The position numbers and the translations under genes were made by a program. From positions 122,413 through 186,412 of the forward strand of contig CAZTAO010000004.1 of the NCBI GenBank assembly GCA_964611645.1: a stretch of 64,000 bases of DNA. Reading direction: 5' to 3'. The notes under the pieces were generated by a model that saw only the letters and a program-made list of their open reading frames with translations, searched no databases and had not been told where the DNA came from. Source of the DNA: CAZTAO01 sp964611645. GTDB lineage: Bacteria; Armatimonadota; UBA5829. Position 1 is the stretch's first letter; every line of letters starts with the position of its first letter. Of the stretch, positions 7,494 through 16,752 are shown piece by piece.

Positions 7494-10400
7494 ATGACTG
7501 CCACTACCAGAGTAGACCTTCATTGCCACTCTGTATACAGCGATGGGAGCCTGTCTCCCAGGGACATCGCTGAGCTTCTGGCCGCCGATGGGGTGGTGGT
7601 AGCCGCCCTTGCCGACCACGACACAGTAGATGGCCTCCCCGAGTTCAGCAAAGCGCTGGCGCGGCGCGAGGTTGTGAGCATCTCCGGTGTTGAGATAACC
7701 ACCCAGTGCCGGGGCGAGGAAGCCCACTTGCTGGCCTACGGCTTCGACCCCACCAACCCCGAACTGCTGGCCGCCCTGCACTCGATGCGCCAGATTCAGG
7801 CCCCGGGGGTACAGAGTGTCGCGGGGACCATCCGCCGCAAAGGCTCACACGGTTCACACGAAGCCGGCCCACACACGCCCGCTGCCTCCGGACAGATAGA
7901 CATCGCGGACGCAATTTCGCTTGTCCACCGGGCGGGAGGGTGCGCGTTTCTGGCCCATCCTCTGCTTCTTCAGCCGGATCACCAGGAGCTTGAGAAACTG
8001 CTTGCCGACCTCAAAGAGCAGGGGTTGGATGGAATAGAGGCTATCTACGAGCCTTTCACTGAGGAGCAGCGTTCCCAGTTGCGGGATATGGCCCGAAGGC
8101 TGGGGATGCTTGTAAGCGCAGGCACCGACAGGCACGACCGCAAACCCCTGAACAACGGTTCTCAAGGCATCGATATGCCGACCGACCTCTGGAAAGAGTT
8201 CCGGGACGCTGTGTGCAGCGGTAGTTCACCGGTTCCGGGCGCGGCCTCATCCCCCGAGCCGGCGAGGCTGGAGCGGCGGTTCAAGTGGCGAGATTTCGTC
8301 TTTCACTTCATCTTCCCGACTCTTCTGGCAGTAGTTCTGTTTGTTACAGCAATCTACGCAGTCTTCCTTCCCACATTCGAGAGGTCACTGCTGGAGCGCA
8401 AACGGGAGATGATCCGGGAGCTTACAAACTCCGCGTGGAGCATCCTGGTTTCCTTTGAGCGCGATGAGAAAGCCGGCAAGCTTACTCGCGCGCAGGCCCA
8501 GGCGATGGCAATATCAAGAATTGAGTCACTGCGCTATGGGCACGAGGGCAAGGACTATTTCTGGCTGCAGGATAAGACCCCGCGTATAATAATGCATCCC
8601 TACCGCAAGGACCTCAACGGCCAGGATGTGTCGGGTTTCAAGGATCCTCGCGGCGTGGCGATCTTTGTGGAGTTTGCAGACCTGGTGAAGAGAGGCAAGG
8701 AGGGGTATGTCGAGTATGTGTGGCAATGGAAAGACGACCCCACCCGCTTGGTGCCGAAAGAGTCATATATAAAGGGCTTCCAGCCGTGGGGTTGGATTAT
8801 CGGCACGGGCATCTACATAGAGGACGTGACGCAGGAGATCAAGAGGATCGAAAGGAGCCTGGTGAGGACATCGCTGGGCATCTCGCTCATTGTCATCCTG
8901 CTGCTGCTTTATGTGATGCGGGAGGGGCTGCGGTCCGAAAGAGAACGGGCCGAAGCCGAGGAGGGCCTGCAGGAGTCTACGGAGCGTTATCGGTCTCTTG
9001 TGGAGGCCACCACGGAAGGCACACTGCTGGTGATGGATGGCCGCTGCCGATATGCCAACCCGATATTCCTGGAGATGATAGGGAGCACCGGGCAGGAACT
9101 GGAACTGCTGGACTTGGCCGACCTCTTCCCCAGGGCCAAGGACAACGAAAAGGCCTGGGAGCGGCTGAACGCTCTGCTCAATGGCGACGAGACCACCGAG
9201 GGATTCGACGCTGTTATGAAACGGAGAGACGGCAAGCTCATAGAGTGTGTGATTTCACCAAGTCGCATTTCCTTCGCGGAGCGCGGCGGGTTCATCCTGC
9301 TCACCAAGAGCGTCCGACCATCGCCGGAATCAGGCGGAACAAGAGACACCCGCGACCAGCGCTGGCGGCACCTGCAACAGGTTGTGGACGGCATCTCCGT
9401 GGGCCTTTTCCGCGCCCGCGCGACGGCTCGCGGGACTATAGTTGAATACAGTCAGACCGCCGCAAGGCTGCTGTCGGCGTATCCAACTGACTCCGACACT
9501 CCGATGGCCCTGGCCGATGTATTCCGAGACCCGGCGGTATATGATGAGTTCCTGGCTGAGCTTGGACGCGACGGCAAAGCTCAGCGCAGCGTTCACCTCA
9601 CATCCGCCGACCCCAGCACCCGGACAATCCGGATAGCGGCCTTGCTTGTGAAAGATGAGCACGGCGCGCCGAAGTACATAGATGGCGTTGTAGAGGATAT
9701 TACCTCACTGGATAAGCGGACCACCGAGCTTGAGTCGGCGATAGAGAAGCTCCAGACCTCGCTGCTGTTCCTGCACGAATCGGTGAGCCACGTCGGCAGG
9801 AGCGCTGTCTTCTGCAACCTGGACACGCCCATTCACGCCGCCGCCAATATGATGACCGACAACCATTCCAGCGCGGTGCTGGTGCAGTCGGAGAACGGAC
9901 TTGCGGTGGGGATAGTCACCGACGGCGACTTCCGACAGCGGGTGGTGGCATCGGACCTCGACCGCCGCGAGGCAGTTTTCCGGATTATGAGTTCCCCGCT
10001 GGTGACCATATCGGAGCGGGCGCAGGTGTATGAAGCCCTGCTGCTGATGGAGCAGAAGGGCGTGGGGCATCTGGCGGTGGTTGATGAGTCCGGGCGGATT
10101 GTCGGGGTCATAAGAAACCAGGAACTGCTGCAGTTCCGCAGCTACGGGTCGATTGTGCTGACCCGCGAGGTGGAGCAGGCCGCAACGCCCGAGGAAGTTG
10201 TCACCTGCTGCAGGAGAGTGCCCGACCTGGCGAAGTCGCTTCTCGACAGCGGCGCGCGGCCTCACCTGGTGACGCAGATGATATCTTCGGTCTGCGATGC
10301 GGCCACGGTTCGGCTGATAGCGCTCGCGCAGGAGGAGTTGGGGCCTGCGCCGGTTCGGTTCGCATTTCTGCTGCTGGGCAGCCAGGGCCGCCAGGAGATG

Positions 10401-11195
10401 ACCCTCGCCAGCGACCAGGACAACGCCCTTATCTTCGATACACCGGCCGATTCGGCTGAGCTGCCCTCAGTGGAGAAGTATTTTGGAGACTTGGGGTTCT
10501 ATGTGAGCGAATGGCTGGACCGGGCGGGGTATCCGCTGTGCAACGGCGAAGTGATGGCGCGCAACCCGAAGTGGCGCCAGCCGCTCCCCATCTGGAAGCG
10601 GTACTTCAGTGGCTGGATAGACATAGCGGAGCCTCAGGAGCTTCTGGAGTTCACCATCTTCTTCGACTTCCGCCCCGTTTACGGTGACTCTGAGCTATGC
10701 AACGAACTCCGGCGGCACGTGTTTGAAGCCCTTCGGGCCAAACCATCGTTCTTCCCTCACTTCGCGCAGAACTCCCTGCTCTTCAAGCCTCCGCTGCGGC
10801 TGTTCGGCCGGGTGCTGTCGGGCGGGGCTGGCGGTGACCACCAGGGGCTGCTGGACCTGAAAGATGCCCTGATGCCCATAGTGAACTTCGCCCGCCTCTA
10901 TGCCATAAGGCAGGGACTCGAGGAAACCCACACACTTGACCGCCTCAAGGCTCTGGTGGAAGCGGACGTTCTGCCCGAATCAAGCTGCCAAGAGATATCC
11001 GAGGCGTACGAGTTCCTGATGCGGCTGCGGCTGCAGCGGCAAGCCGAAGCGCTATCATCGGGCCAAACCCCGGACAATGCATTCAACTACCGCAGACTAG
11101 GCCAACTCGAACAAACGCTCCTCAACCAATCCTTCGCCCAGATAGCGGCCGTCCAGAAGAGAATCAGCTACGACTTTTTGGGGGGGACGGCGTAG
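7494..11195 (+). CDS. PHP-Cache-PAS-PAS-CBS-DUF294 nucleotidyltransferase fusion (1233 aa)
   Basis: Domains in order (approximate residues): PHP phosphoesterase 5-240 (DLHCHSVYSDGS, ADHDTV and GTDRHD supply metal ligands); membrane helix near 270; extracytoplasmic Cache sensor 300-450 (GHEGKDYFWLQD, MHPYRKDLNGQDVSG, WGWIIGTGIYIEDV); membrane helix near 460; two PAS domains 490-740; a CBS pair 765-890; and a GlnD-like DUF294 nucleotidyltransferase 930-1060 with GSQGRQEMTLASDQDNALIF followed by its C-terminal domain. CBS-DUF294 proteins often accompany acetate-type symporters, as here. The fusion would couple an extracellular ligand, probably a small carboxylate, to nucleotidyl transfer and PHP hydrolysis. 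The ATG at 7494 was taken; an in-frame ATG at 7461 is possible. A T5G7 run lies close to the stop codon. Confidence 0.88.
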   Translation: MTATTRVDLHCHSVYSDGSLSPRDIAELLAADGVVVAALADHDTVDGLPEFSKALARREVVSISGVEITTQCRGEEAHLLAYGFDPTNPELLAALHSMRQIQAPGVQSVAGTIRRKGSHGSHEAGPHTPAASGQIDIADAISLVHRAGGCAFLAHPLLLQPDHQELEKLLADLKEQGLDGIEAIYEPFTEEQRSQLRDMARRLGMLVSAGTDRHDRKPLNNGSQGIDMPTDLWKEFRDAVCSGSSPVPGAASSPEPARLERRFKWRDFVFHFIFPTLLAVVLFVTAIYAVFLPTFERSLLERKREMIRELTNSAWSILVSFERDEKAGKLTRAQAQAMAISRIESLRYGHEGKDYFWLQDKTPRIIMHPYRKDLNGQDVSGFKDPRGVAIFVEFADLVKRGKEGYVEYVWQWKDDPTRLVPKESYIKGFQPWGWIIGTGIYIEDVTQEIKRIERSLVRTSLGISLIVILLLLYVMREGLRSERERAEAEEGLQESTERYRSLVEATTEGTLLVMDGRCRYANPIFLEMIGSTGQELELLDLADLFPRAKDNEKAWERLNALLNGDETTEGFDAVMKRRDGKLIECVISPSRISFAERGGFILLTKSVRPSPESGGTRDTRDQRWRHLQQVVDGISVGLFRARATARGTIVEYSQTAARLLSAYPTDSDTPMALADVFRDPAVYDEFLAELGRDGKAQRSVHLTSADPSTRTIRIAALLVKDEHGAPKYIDGVVEDITSLDKRTTELESAIEKLQTSLLFLHESVSHVGRSAVFCNLDTPIHAAANMMTDNHSSAVLVQSENGLAVGIVTDGDFRQRVVASDLDRREAVFRIMSSPLVTISERAQVYEALLLMEQKGVGHLAVVDESGRIVGVIRNQELLQFRSYGSIVLTREVEQAATPEEVVTCCRRVPDLAKSLLDSGARPHLVTQMISSVCDAATVRLIALAQEELGPAPVRFAFLLLGSQGRQEMTLASDQDNALIFDTPADSAELPSVEKYFGDLGFYVSEWLDRAGYPLCNGEVMARNPKWRQPLPIWKRYFSGWIDIAEPQELLEFTIFFDFRPVYGDSELCNELRRHVFEALRAKPSFFPHFAQNSLLFKPPLRLFGRVLSGGAGGDHQGLLDLKDALMPIVNFARLYAIRQGLEETHTLDRLKALVEADVLPESSCQEISEAYEFLMRLRLQRQAEALSSGQTPDNAFNYRRLGQLEQTLLNQSFAQIAAVQKRISYDFLGGTA

Positions 11196-11222
11196 GGCGG
11201 CAGGGCTGCGATATATTGGACT

Positions 11223-12158
11223 TCACGCTACCTCCACCCCAACCCCACCCAAGAACTCCCGTATGATCCCTATCTCCGGGCCGTCGACCGCCTGCCTGGT
11301 GCGGGGGAAGCGCATTTGGTTGGTGGCGAAATGGCCGGTTAGCCATAGGATGGTCTTCATTGTGGCTTTGGCGTCGAGTTTGTGACGGCCGAGGAATGTG
11401 AGGTCGGACCACGGTAGCTCGTACTTCTTGATATGTTCTATGGCCTCCGATAGCCGCCCGCTCTCCATTTTGGCAAAGAATTCCAGCGCGACCGAGGGCT
11501 TGTAGGTGGCGTAGCTGTCGGCGTAGCACCGCTGGCCGAACTGGTACCCCAGCACAAACGGCCTCATCATCCCGCCTGTGATTATCCCAAAGCCCGGCGG
11601 CACGGCGTTGAGGTAGTCGGTCTGCCTGTACTCGTCGTCGGTGTCGTTCTTGATGCCTATGAACTGCGGGTAGGCCTCGATGATCTTGAGGAGCAGATCG
11701 ACAGACATCCCCGGCTGCCCGACCGTGTATGCCAGCAGAGGCAGGTCGGTGGCTTCGGCGACCTGGCCGTAGAACTTCATTATCCCGTCGGGCTTCGGGC
11801 CGCCCTGCCAGTTGATCTGCACTTTGACGGCATCTACCCCGCAGTCTCTTGCGAACCGCACGAACTCAACGCATTTTGACACAGGCCACGACGGGCCGGT
11901 TGATGCGATGTAGAAGACTCGCCCTTTGTTGGCCTCAGCGACGGTCTTTGTTACCCTGAATATCTCGTCTTCCGTGAGGCTCATCATCTCCGATGTTCCC
12001 CCGGTAGTCCACATCACCGGCACCTGGTTCTGCCCCATCCAGTCGATCCACCCGGCCAGCGACCGGTAATCGACCTCCTGGTTTTCGTCAAACGGAACCA
12101 ATATCGGAGCCAAAGGCCCCCTCATACGCGCGGCTGCTTCTAAGTATCTGTCATTCAT
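11223..12158 (-). CDS. Dihydrodipicolinate synthase / N-acetylneuraminate lyase family protein
   Basis: A 311-residue TIM-barrel aldolase of the DapA/NAL class. Visible family features include GPLAPILVPFDENQEVDYR at the N-terminus, WTTGGTSEMMSLTEDE (the GxxGE-like region, here with SEM), and PLLAYTVGQPG followed by FIGIKNDTDDEYR, where the lysine is the likely Schiff-base residue. Substrate cannot be read from sequence; lysine biosynthesis is unlikely because no lysine genes are near. Sugar-acid or sialic-acid aldolase activity would fit the carbohydrate genes further right but is only inference. It is a single-gene unit, transcribed away from the activase. Confidence 0.85.
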   Translation of the reverse strand: MNDRYLEAAARMRGPLAPILVPFDENQEVDYRSLAGWIDWMGQNQVPVMWTTGGTSEMMSLTEDEIFRVTKTVAEANKGRVFYIASTGPSWPVSKCVEFVRFARDCGVDAVKVQINWQGGPKPDGIMKFYGQVAEATDLPLLAYTVGQPGMSVDLLLKIIEAYPQFIGIKNDTDDEYRQTDYLNAVPPGFGIITGGMMRPFVLGYQFGQRCYADSYATYKPSVALEFFAKMESGRLSEAIEHIKKYELPWSDLTFLGRHKLDAKATMKTILWLTGHFATNQMRFPRTRQAVDGPEIGIIREFLGGVGVEVA

Positions 12159-12197
12159 CCCTGCACCCCACTGCTCACGGTCATGCCCTACGAGCTA

Positions 12198-12226
12198 AGT
12201 ATATGACAGCAAGCCCGTGATGGCAA
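12198..12226 (-). promoter_or_regulatory. Sigma70-type promoter for the DapA-family gene
   Basis: On the minus strand TTGCCA (12226-12221) and TATACT (12203-12198) are separated by exactly 17 nt, 40 nt upstream of the start codon. The remaining gap to 12430 holds only small GC hairpins (for example ACTCCC/GGGAGT at 12326-12339) and no gene. Confidence 0.7.
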
Positions 12227-12429
12227 GCCGCCTCTCCCAACCCGGAACTCAGGACTCCGCGAACGCGGCCCGCCTTGACCTCCGACCTGGTTACGCATAT
12301 CATGTTTTCTGTAGGGTGTGGACAAACTCCCGTGGGAGTGCGTCTCGCGGGCTTGTATCATTCCGTATCTGGGTATGTCCTATTGCGGCATTCTCGACAG
12401 TTATTCTCGCGATAGGAGGTGGTGGGCCA

Positions 12430-13833
12430 GTGTCACTGCGTGTAGGCCTCGACGTCGGTTCAGACACCGTCAAGACAGTCATCATTCATCCGGATAATAC
12501 GATCCAGACTCTGGCCATAGCCAAAGCGCTCGGCCAGCCGCTTCTGAGGGTCAAGGAGGCGCTGGAGGAAGTTGCGCGCGTTACCGGGCAGCAGAGAGTT
12601 GTCTGCGGCGCGTCAGGCGCGGGCGCGGGGACCCTGCGCGACCTCATCGGCACAGATTCCATCCACGAACCCAACGCCCTCGCCACATCCATCGCGCTCT
12701 TGTACCCGGAGGTTCGCACGGTCATCGAAATGGGCCGCGAGAGCCAGAAGTACGTGCTCTTTGAGAAAGACCCCGTAAGCGGTAAGCTGCTGGTGGAGGA
12801 ACTCAGCCTCGGGAACAAGTGCGCCAGCGGCAGCGGATCGTTCCTCGACCACATGGCCAAGCGCCTCAACTACGACTCAATCGAGGAGTTTGCCCGGGTT
12901 GCGCTGGAGGCCGAGACCCCGGCCAGCCTCTCCGGCAGGTGCGCGGTTTTCACCGAATCGGATATTGTCCACCTGTACCAAAAGGGCACCTCGCGTGAAC
13001 GCATATCCGCAGGTGTGCACCAGGCTATCAGCAGGAATTACCGATCCGCCATCGCAAGGGGGCGGGACTTCGTGGACCAGGTTGCGTTTATCGGCGGTGT
13101 CTCAGAAAACCCGGCGGCGATCAAGTACCTCTCGGAAGAGTTGGAGCTTGGCAACCGGCTGTTTGTGCCGGAACACAACCGCACCCTCGGGGCCATCGGC
13201 GCGGCGCTGCGTGCGGAGTCGGATATAGATATCGCCCAGGCAATAGCCAAAATCGAAGCACAACTAGCCAAACCTCTGGACTACCCCGGCTGCGATCCGA
13301 TCCGAATAGAACACTCAGAGATCATGCCCAGACTCGAAACTCAGAACTCAGAACCCACAACTCCGATGATAGACCGCGCCGCGCTTGGCGTCGATATCGG
13401 CTCCGTGAGTACCAAGGCCGCTTTGGTGACTATGGTGGATGGCAAGACCGTGGTCCTCGCCAGCCATTACCGCAGGACCGACGGCGACCCGCTTGCGGCA
13501 GTGCGCGATACCCTCAACCAGATCCACAAGCAGGTCACCGAAAAAGGCTACCAGATCGGCAAGATAGCCGCGGCCACAACAGGCAGCGGGCGATACCTCA
13601 CCGGCGACTACATTGGCGCCGACCTCATCCGCAACGAGATCACCGCCCAGGCCAGCGGCGCGCGCTCCTATGCCGACGATGTCGACACCATATTTGAGAT
13701 CGGCGGGCAGGACAGCAAGTATGTTCGGATGGATGGCGATGTCATCATAGACTTCGAGATGAACAAAGCCTGCGCGGCGGGGACCGGCGCTTTCCTGGAG
13801 AAACAGGCTACGAGGCTGGACATACCGCTGTAG
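12430..13833 (+). CDS. Acyl-CoA dehydratase activase-related protein, N-terminal part before in-frame TAG
   Basis: Two tandem BcrAD/BadFG ASKHA ATPase modules are present. The first has GLDVGSDTVKTV and the iron-sulfur cysteine loop GNKCASGSGSFLDHMAKRL; the second has GVDIGSVSTKAAL, EIGGQDSKYVRMDGDV and NKACAAGTGAFLEKQATRL. Family members couple ATP hydrolysis to low-potential electron transfer, classically to 2-hydroxyacyl-CoA dehydratases or benzoyl-CoA reductases. The GTG start was chosen because AGGAGGTGG lies just upstream; an ATG at 12217 has no such site. The frame ends at TAG 13831-13833 directly after DIPL, but homologous sequence (EFGDRALQNTRPPEL) resumes in the same frame immediately after it, so this is the front part of a protein of about 1440 codons. 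Confidence 0.88.
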   Translation: MSLRVGLDVGSDTVKTVIIHPDNTIQTLAIAKALGQPLLRVKEALEEVARVTGQQRVVCGASGAGAGTLRDLIGTDSIHEPNALATSIALLYPEVRTVIEMGRESQKYVLFEKDPVSGKLLVEELSLGNKCASGSGSFLDHMAKRLNYDSIEEFARVALEAETPASLSGRCAVFTESDIVHLYQKGTSRERISAGVHQAISRNYRSAIARGRDFVDQVAFIGGVSENPAAIKYLSEELELGNRLFVPEHNRTLGAIGAALRAESDIDIAQAIAKIEAQLAKPLDYPGCDPIRIEHSEIMPRLETQNSEPTTPMIDRAALGVDIGSVSTKAALVTMVDGKTVVLASHYRRTDGDPLAAVRDTLNQIHKQVTEKGYQIGKIAAATTGSGRYLTGDYIGADLIRNEITAQASGARSYADDVDTIFEIGGQDSKYVRMDGDVIIDFEMNKACAAGTGAFLEKQATRLDIPL

Positions 13834-13851
13834 GAGTTTGGCGACAGGGCT

Positions 13852-16752
13852 TTGCAGAACACCCGCCCGCCGGAACTCGACTGGACCTGCACCGTCTTCT
13901 CCGAGTCCGCGATGGTCTACTACCAGCAGAACAATGTGCCGGTGGAGGACCTTGCCGCTGGAATCTGCCTTGCCAGCGCGCGCAACTACCTCAACAAGAA
14001 CGTCGCCAGCCGCAGCATCGGCGAGAAGATAGCGTTCCAGGGGGCGGTGGCATTCAACAAGGGCATGGTTGCGGCGTTCGAGACGGCGCTGGGGCGGAAG
14101 ATCGTGGTGCCGCCGTACCCGCACATAACAGGAGCGGTCGGCGCGGCGCGGCTTGCTTACCTGGCGGACCCCGAGGAGTGCAAGTTCAGGGGATTTGAGG
14201 CTGTGGAGGACTCAACCTACGAGATGGCCTCGTTCGAGTGCAAGAGTTGCCCCAATCGCTGTGATGTGAACACTTTCCAGGTCAACGGCGGCACGAAGTA
14301 CTTCTACAACGACCGCTGCGAAAAGTTCAGTGCGGTCCAGAAGAAGAAGCTCGGAGAGAACCTGCCAGACCTCTTCGCCGAACGCTCCCGGATGCTGGCG
14401 GAAGTCTACACAAAGACCGCAAAGGACGGCGCGCAGACGGTGGGCATTCCGCGGGCGTTTATGTTCGAGGAGTATTTCCCGCTCTACAACGCGTTCTTCA
14501 CGGAGCTTGGGTACAAGGTGGTCACATCCGATGAGACCAACAAACGCATCGTGGATATGGGCCTGGAGACAGCCATCGGCGAGCCGTGCTTCCCGTTCAA
14601 AGTCGCCCACGGCCACTACCAGGACCTGATCTCCAAGAATGTCGACATGATCTTCTCCCCGGCTGTGATGAATACCGAGCAGACCAACCCCAACCTGGCG
14701 CAGTCGCAGACCTGCCCCTACCTGCAGGGCGCGCCTTTTGTGATCGGCCACACCATCGGCATCACCGAGCAGGGCATCCGTTACCTCACCCCCTGCCTGC
14801 ATTTCAGGCGCGGCAAGGCGCACGTGGAGCGGGAATTTGTGAAGCTGGGAGCGCAGCTCGGCAAGACCCCGTGGAAGTCCAAGGCAGCGTTCCAGGCAGG
14901 ATACAAAGCCCTGAAGGAGTTCCGCAAGCGGGTCAGCGAACGCGGGGCGCAGATTCTGGCGAACCTCGGGCCGAAAGAGATGGCTTTTGTGGTGGTGGGT
15001 CGGCCTTACACGCTGTATGACCCGGTCATCAACATGCACATCGGCAAGCGCATCCAGGATATGGGCATCCTTGCCATTCCGCAGGATTTCCTTCCGCTGG
15101 ACGCCGCCGACATATCCGACGTCTGGCCGCGCGCCTTCTCCAAGCAGATCCAGCGCAAGCTGATGGCCGCAAGGCTGATCCGACACGACGCCAGGATCAA
15201 GGCGGTCGTGCTCACTTACTTCGCCTGCGGGCCGGACTCGTTCGGGAACCCGTTCTTCAAGGATGAGCTTGGGGAGCCGTGTTATGTGATGCAGATAGAC
15301 GAGCACACGGCGGACGCGGGCGTCATCACCCGCATAGAGGCGTTCGCTGATACGGCGTCGAAGTCGGCGTCGAGGGAGTTTGAGGAGGTCCGCACCACCG
15401 ACCAGCCGCTGGATCACCTCAAGGGCAGGCGGTTGTGGATACCCTACGCCAGCGAGTCCGCGCGGGTCCTGGCGAAGGCATTCCAGTGCTATGGATACGA
15501 TGCCCAGGCGCTTCCGCTTTCGCCCGATCCCGGGATGAACCTGGCCCGCAAGGCTATATCGGAGGATGTGTGCCTGCCGGCTCTGGCTACCACCGAGGAT
15601 ATGCTCTACCGCGCGAGCAGGCCGGATTTCGACCCCGCCAAAGAGGCGTTCTTCCAGGGCCACGCGGACGGGCCGTGCAGGTATGGGATGTACAGCCAGT
15701 TACAGCGGATAATCCTGGACAAGCAGGGCCACGCAAACGCCGACATAATCACCCTCGGCAGCCGGACGGAGCACGGCGGGTTGGGGAAGAAGTTTGCGGT
15801 GCTGGCGTGGGATGGGATGGTCTGCCACGATCTTCTTCAGAAGATGCTGCACCGGGCGAGGCCTTATGAGTCCGCACCGGGGTTGGCGGACGAGTTGTTT
15901 GAGAAGTTCGTATCGAAGCTCATAGACCTCATGCCGGAGGCCAACCGGCGGATGAACGCGAGCGCGCTGGCATCTGTCACAGACACCAAACACCTCGAAC
16001 CGTTTATGGAACTGCTGGGCAGGGCGCAGTCGGAGTTCGCTTCGGCGATGCGGCCAGGGGAGCAGAAGCCGGTAGTGGGGCTTGTGGGCGAGTTCTATGT
16101 GCGGCTTCACGAGCGCGCTAACCAGAGCATTATCCGCAAACTGGAGGCCGAGGGGGCGGAGGTGTGGTTGGCCCCGATGACTGAGTTCTTCGGGTATTCC
16201 AACTTCATCGGCAAGGTGCTGGCGGCGGACAGCCTCAAGGAGCGGGTGTCCTACTCCGAGTTCAAGGAGTTTGTGATGCGGTGGTTCAACGCCACCATCG
16301 CCCGCAAAGATGAGCACGCGCTGTACCACTCTACGATGCCGCTGCTGAAAGAGTACGAAGATATCGGCCCGGACGAGGTCATTCGCAATGGTTCGATCTA
16401 TGTGGACCACGACTTCGGCGGGGAGTGCATCTGCAGCATGGGCAAGAGCGAGGACTTCGCGCTGCGGGGGCTGGGCGGAATAGTGAGCGTGATCCCCTTC
16501 AACTGCATGCCCGGCAACTGCGTAACCGCCCTAAGCCAGGCCCTGCGCCGCCGCCACGACAACATCCCATTCCTAAGCCTCGACTACGACGGCTTCACAG
16601 ACTCCAGCCGAGAAGCCAAGATAACCAACTTCATGTGGCAGGTGAAGGAGAGGCTGGGGGGACGGGTTTCCGGTGGCTCGGAGGTTGGCGAGGAGAAGGT
16701 GGGGGGTGTGGGGGCGCGGGTGATGTCGGGTAGAGGAGATGAGCAAGGTTGA
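13852..16752 (+). CDS. Acyl-CoA dehydratase activase-related protein, C-terminal part after in-frame TAG (DUF2229)
   Basis: This continues the frame of 12430-13833. The remainder of the second ATPase module (QGAVAFNKGMVAAFE, YPHITGAVGAARL) is followed by a cysteine cluster FECKSCPNRCDV, a DUF2229 region (VGIPRAFMFEEYFPLYNAFF; IGEPCFPFKVAHGHYQDLI) and a dehydratase-like C-terminal region with VGEFYVRLHERAN and CMPGNCVTALSQ. Proteins of this whole architecture near 1400 residues are known in several bacterial phyla; the substrate is generally unassigned. If the TAG is real the half could be made only by reinitiation or readthrough; a TTG at 13852 is available but has no clear ribosome-binding site. 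The last 30 residues are glycine-rich and poorly family-like. The stop overlaps the next start. Confidence 0.8.
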   Translation: MQNTRPPELDWTCTVFSESAMVYYQQNNVPVEDLAAGICLASARNYLNKNVASRSIGEKIAFQGAVAFNKGMVAAFETALGRKIVVPPYPHITGAVGAARLAYLADPEECKFRGFEAVEDSTYEMASFECKSCPNRCDVNTFQVNGGTKYFYNDRCEKFSAVQKKKLGENLPDLFAERSRMLAEVYTKTAKDGAQTVGIPRAFMFEEYFPLYNAFFTELGYKVVTSDETNKRIVDMGLETAIGEPCFPFKVAHGHYQDLISKNVDMIFSPAVMNTEQTNPNLAQSQTCPYLQGAPFVIGHTIGITEQGIRYLTPCLHFRRGKAHVEREFVKLGAQLGKTPWKSKAAFQAGYKALKEFRKRVSERGAQILANLGPKEMAFVVVGRPYTLYDPVINMHIGKRIQDMGILAIPQDFLPLDAADISDVWPRAFSKQIQRKLMAARLIRHDARIKAVVLTYFACGPDSFGNPFFKDELGEPCYVMQIDEHTADAGVITRIEAFADTASKSASREFEEVRTTDQPLDHLKGRRLWIPYASESARVLAKAFQCYGYDAQALPLSPDPGMNLARKAISEDVCLPALATTEDMLYRASRPDFDPAKEAFFQGHADGPCRYGMYSQLQRIILDKQGHANADIITLGSRTEHGGLGKKFAVLAWDGMVCHDLLQKMLHRARPYESAPGLADELFEKFVSKLIDLMPEANRRMNASALASVTDTKHLEPFMELLGRAQSEFASAMRPGEQKPVVGLVGEFYVRLHERANQSIIRKLEAEGAEVWLAPMTEFFGYSNFIGKVLAADSLKERVSYSEFKEFVMRWFNATIARKDEHALYHSTMPLLKEYEDIGPDEVIRNGSIYVDHDFGGECICSMGKSEDFALRGLGGIVSVIPFNCMPGNCVTALSQALRRRHDNIPFLSLDYDGFTDSSREAKITNFMWQVKERLGGRVSGGSEVGEEKVGGVGARVMSGRGDEQG
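16701..16730 (+). other. G-quadruplex-type motif at the 3' end of the activase gene
   Basis: Runs of G at 16701-16706, 16710-16714, 16718-16720 and 16728-16730 are separated by loops of 3, 3 and 7 nt, matching the standard G3+N1-7 pattern on the coding strand. It ends 18 nt before the start of the DUF4062 gene, where it could influence coupling or transcript stability. Confidence 0.6.

Noticed and set aside
12217..12429. A 71-codon extension of the activase frame to an upstream ATG.
   Set aside because: The residues do not look like the family, and a strong AGGAGGTGG site precedes the GTG at 12430.
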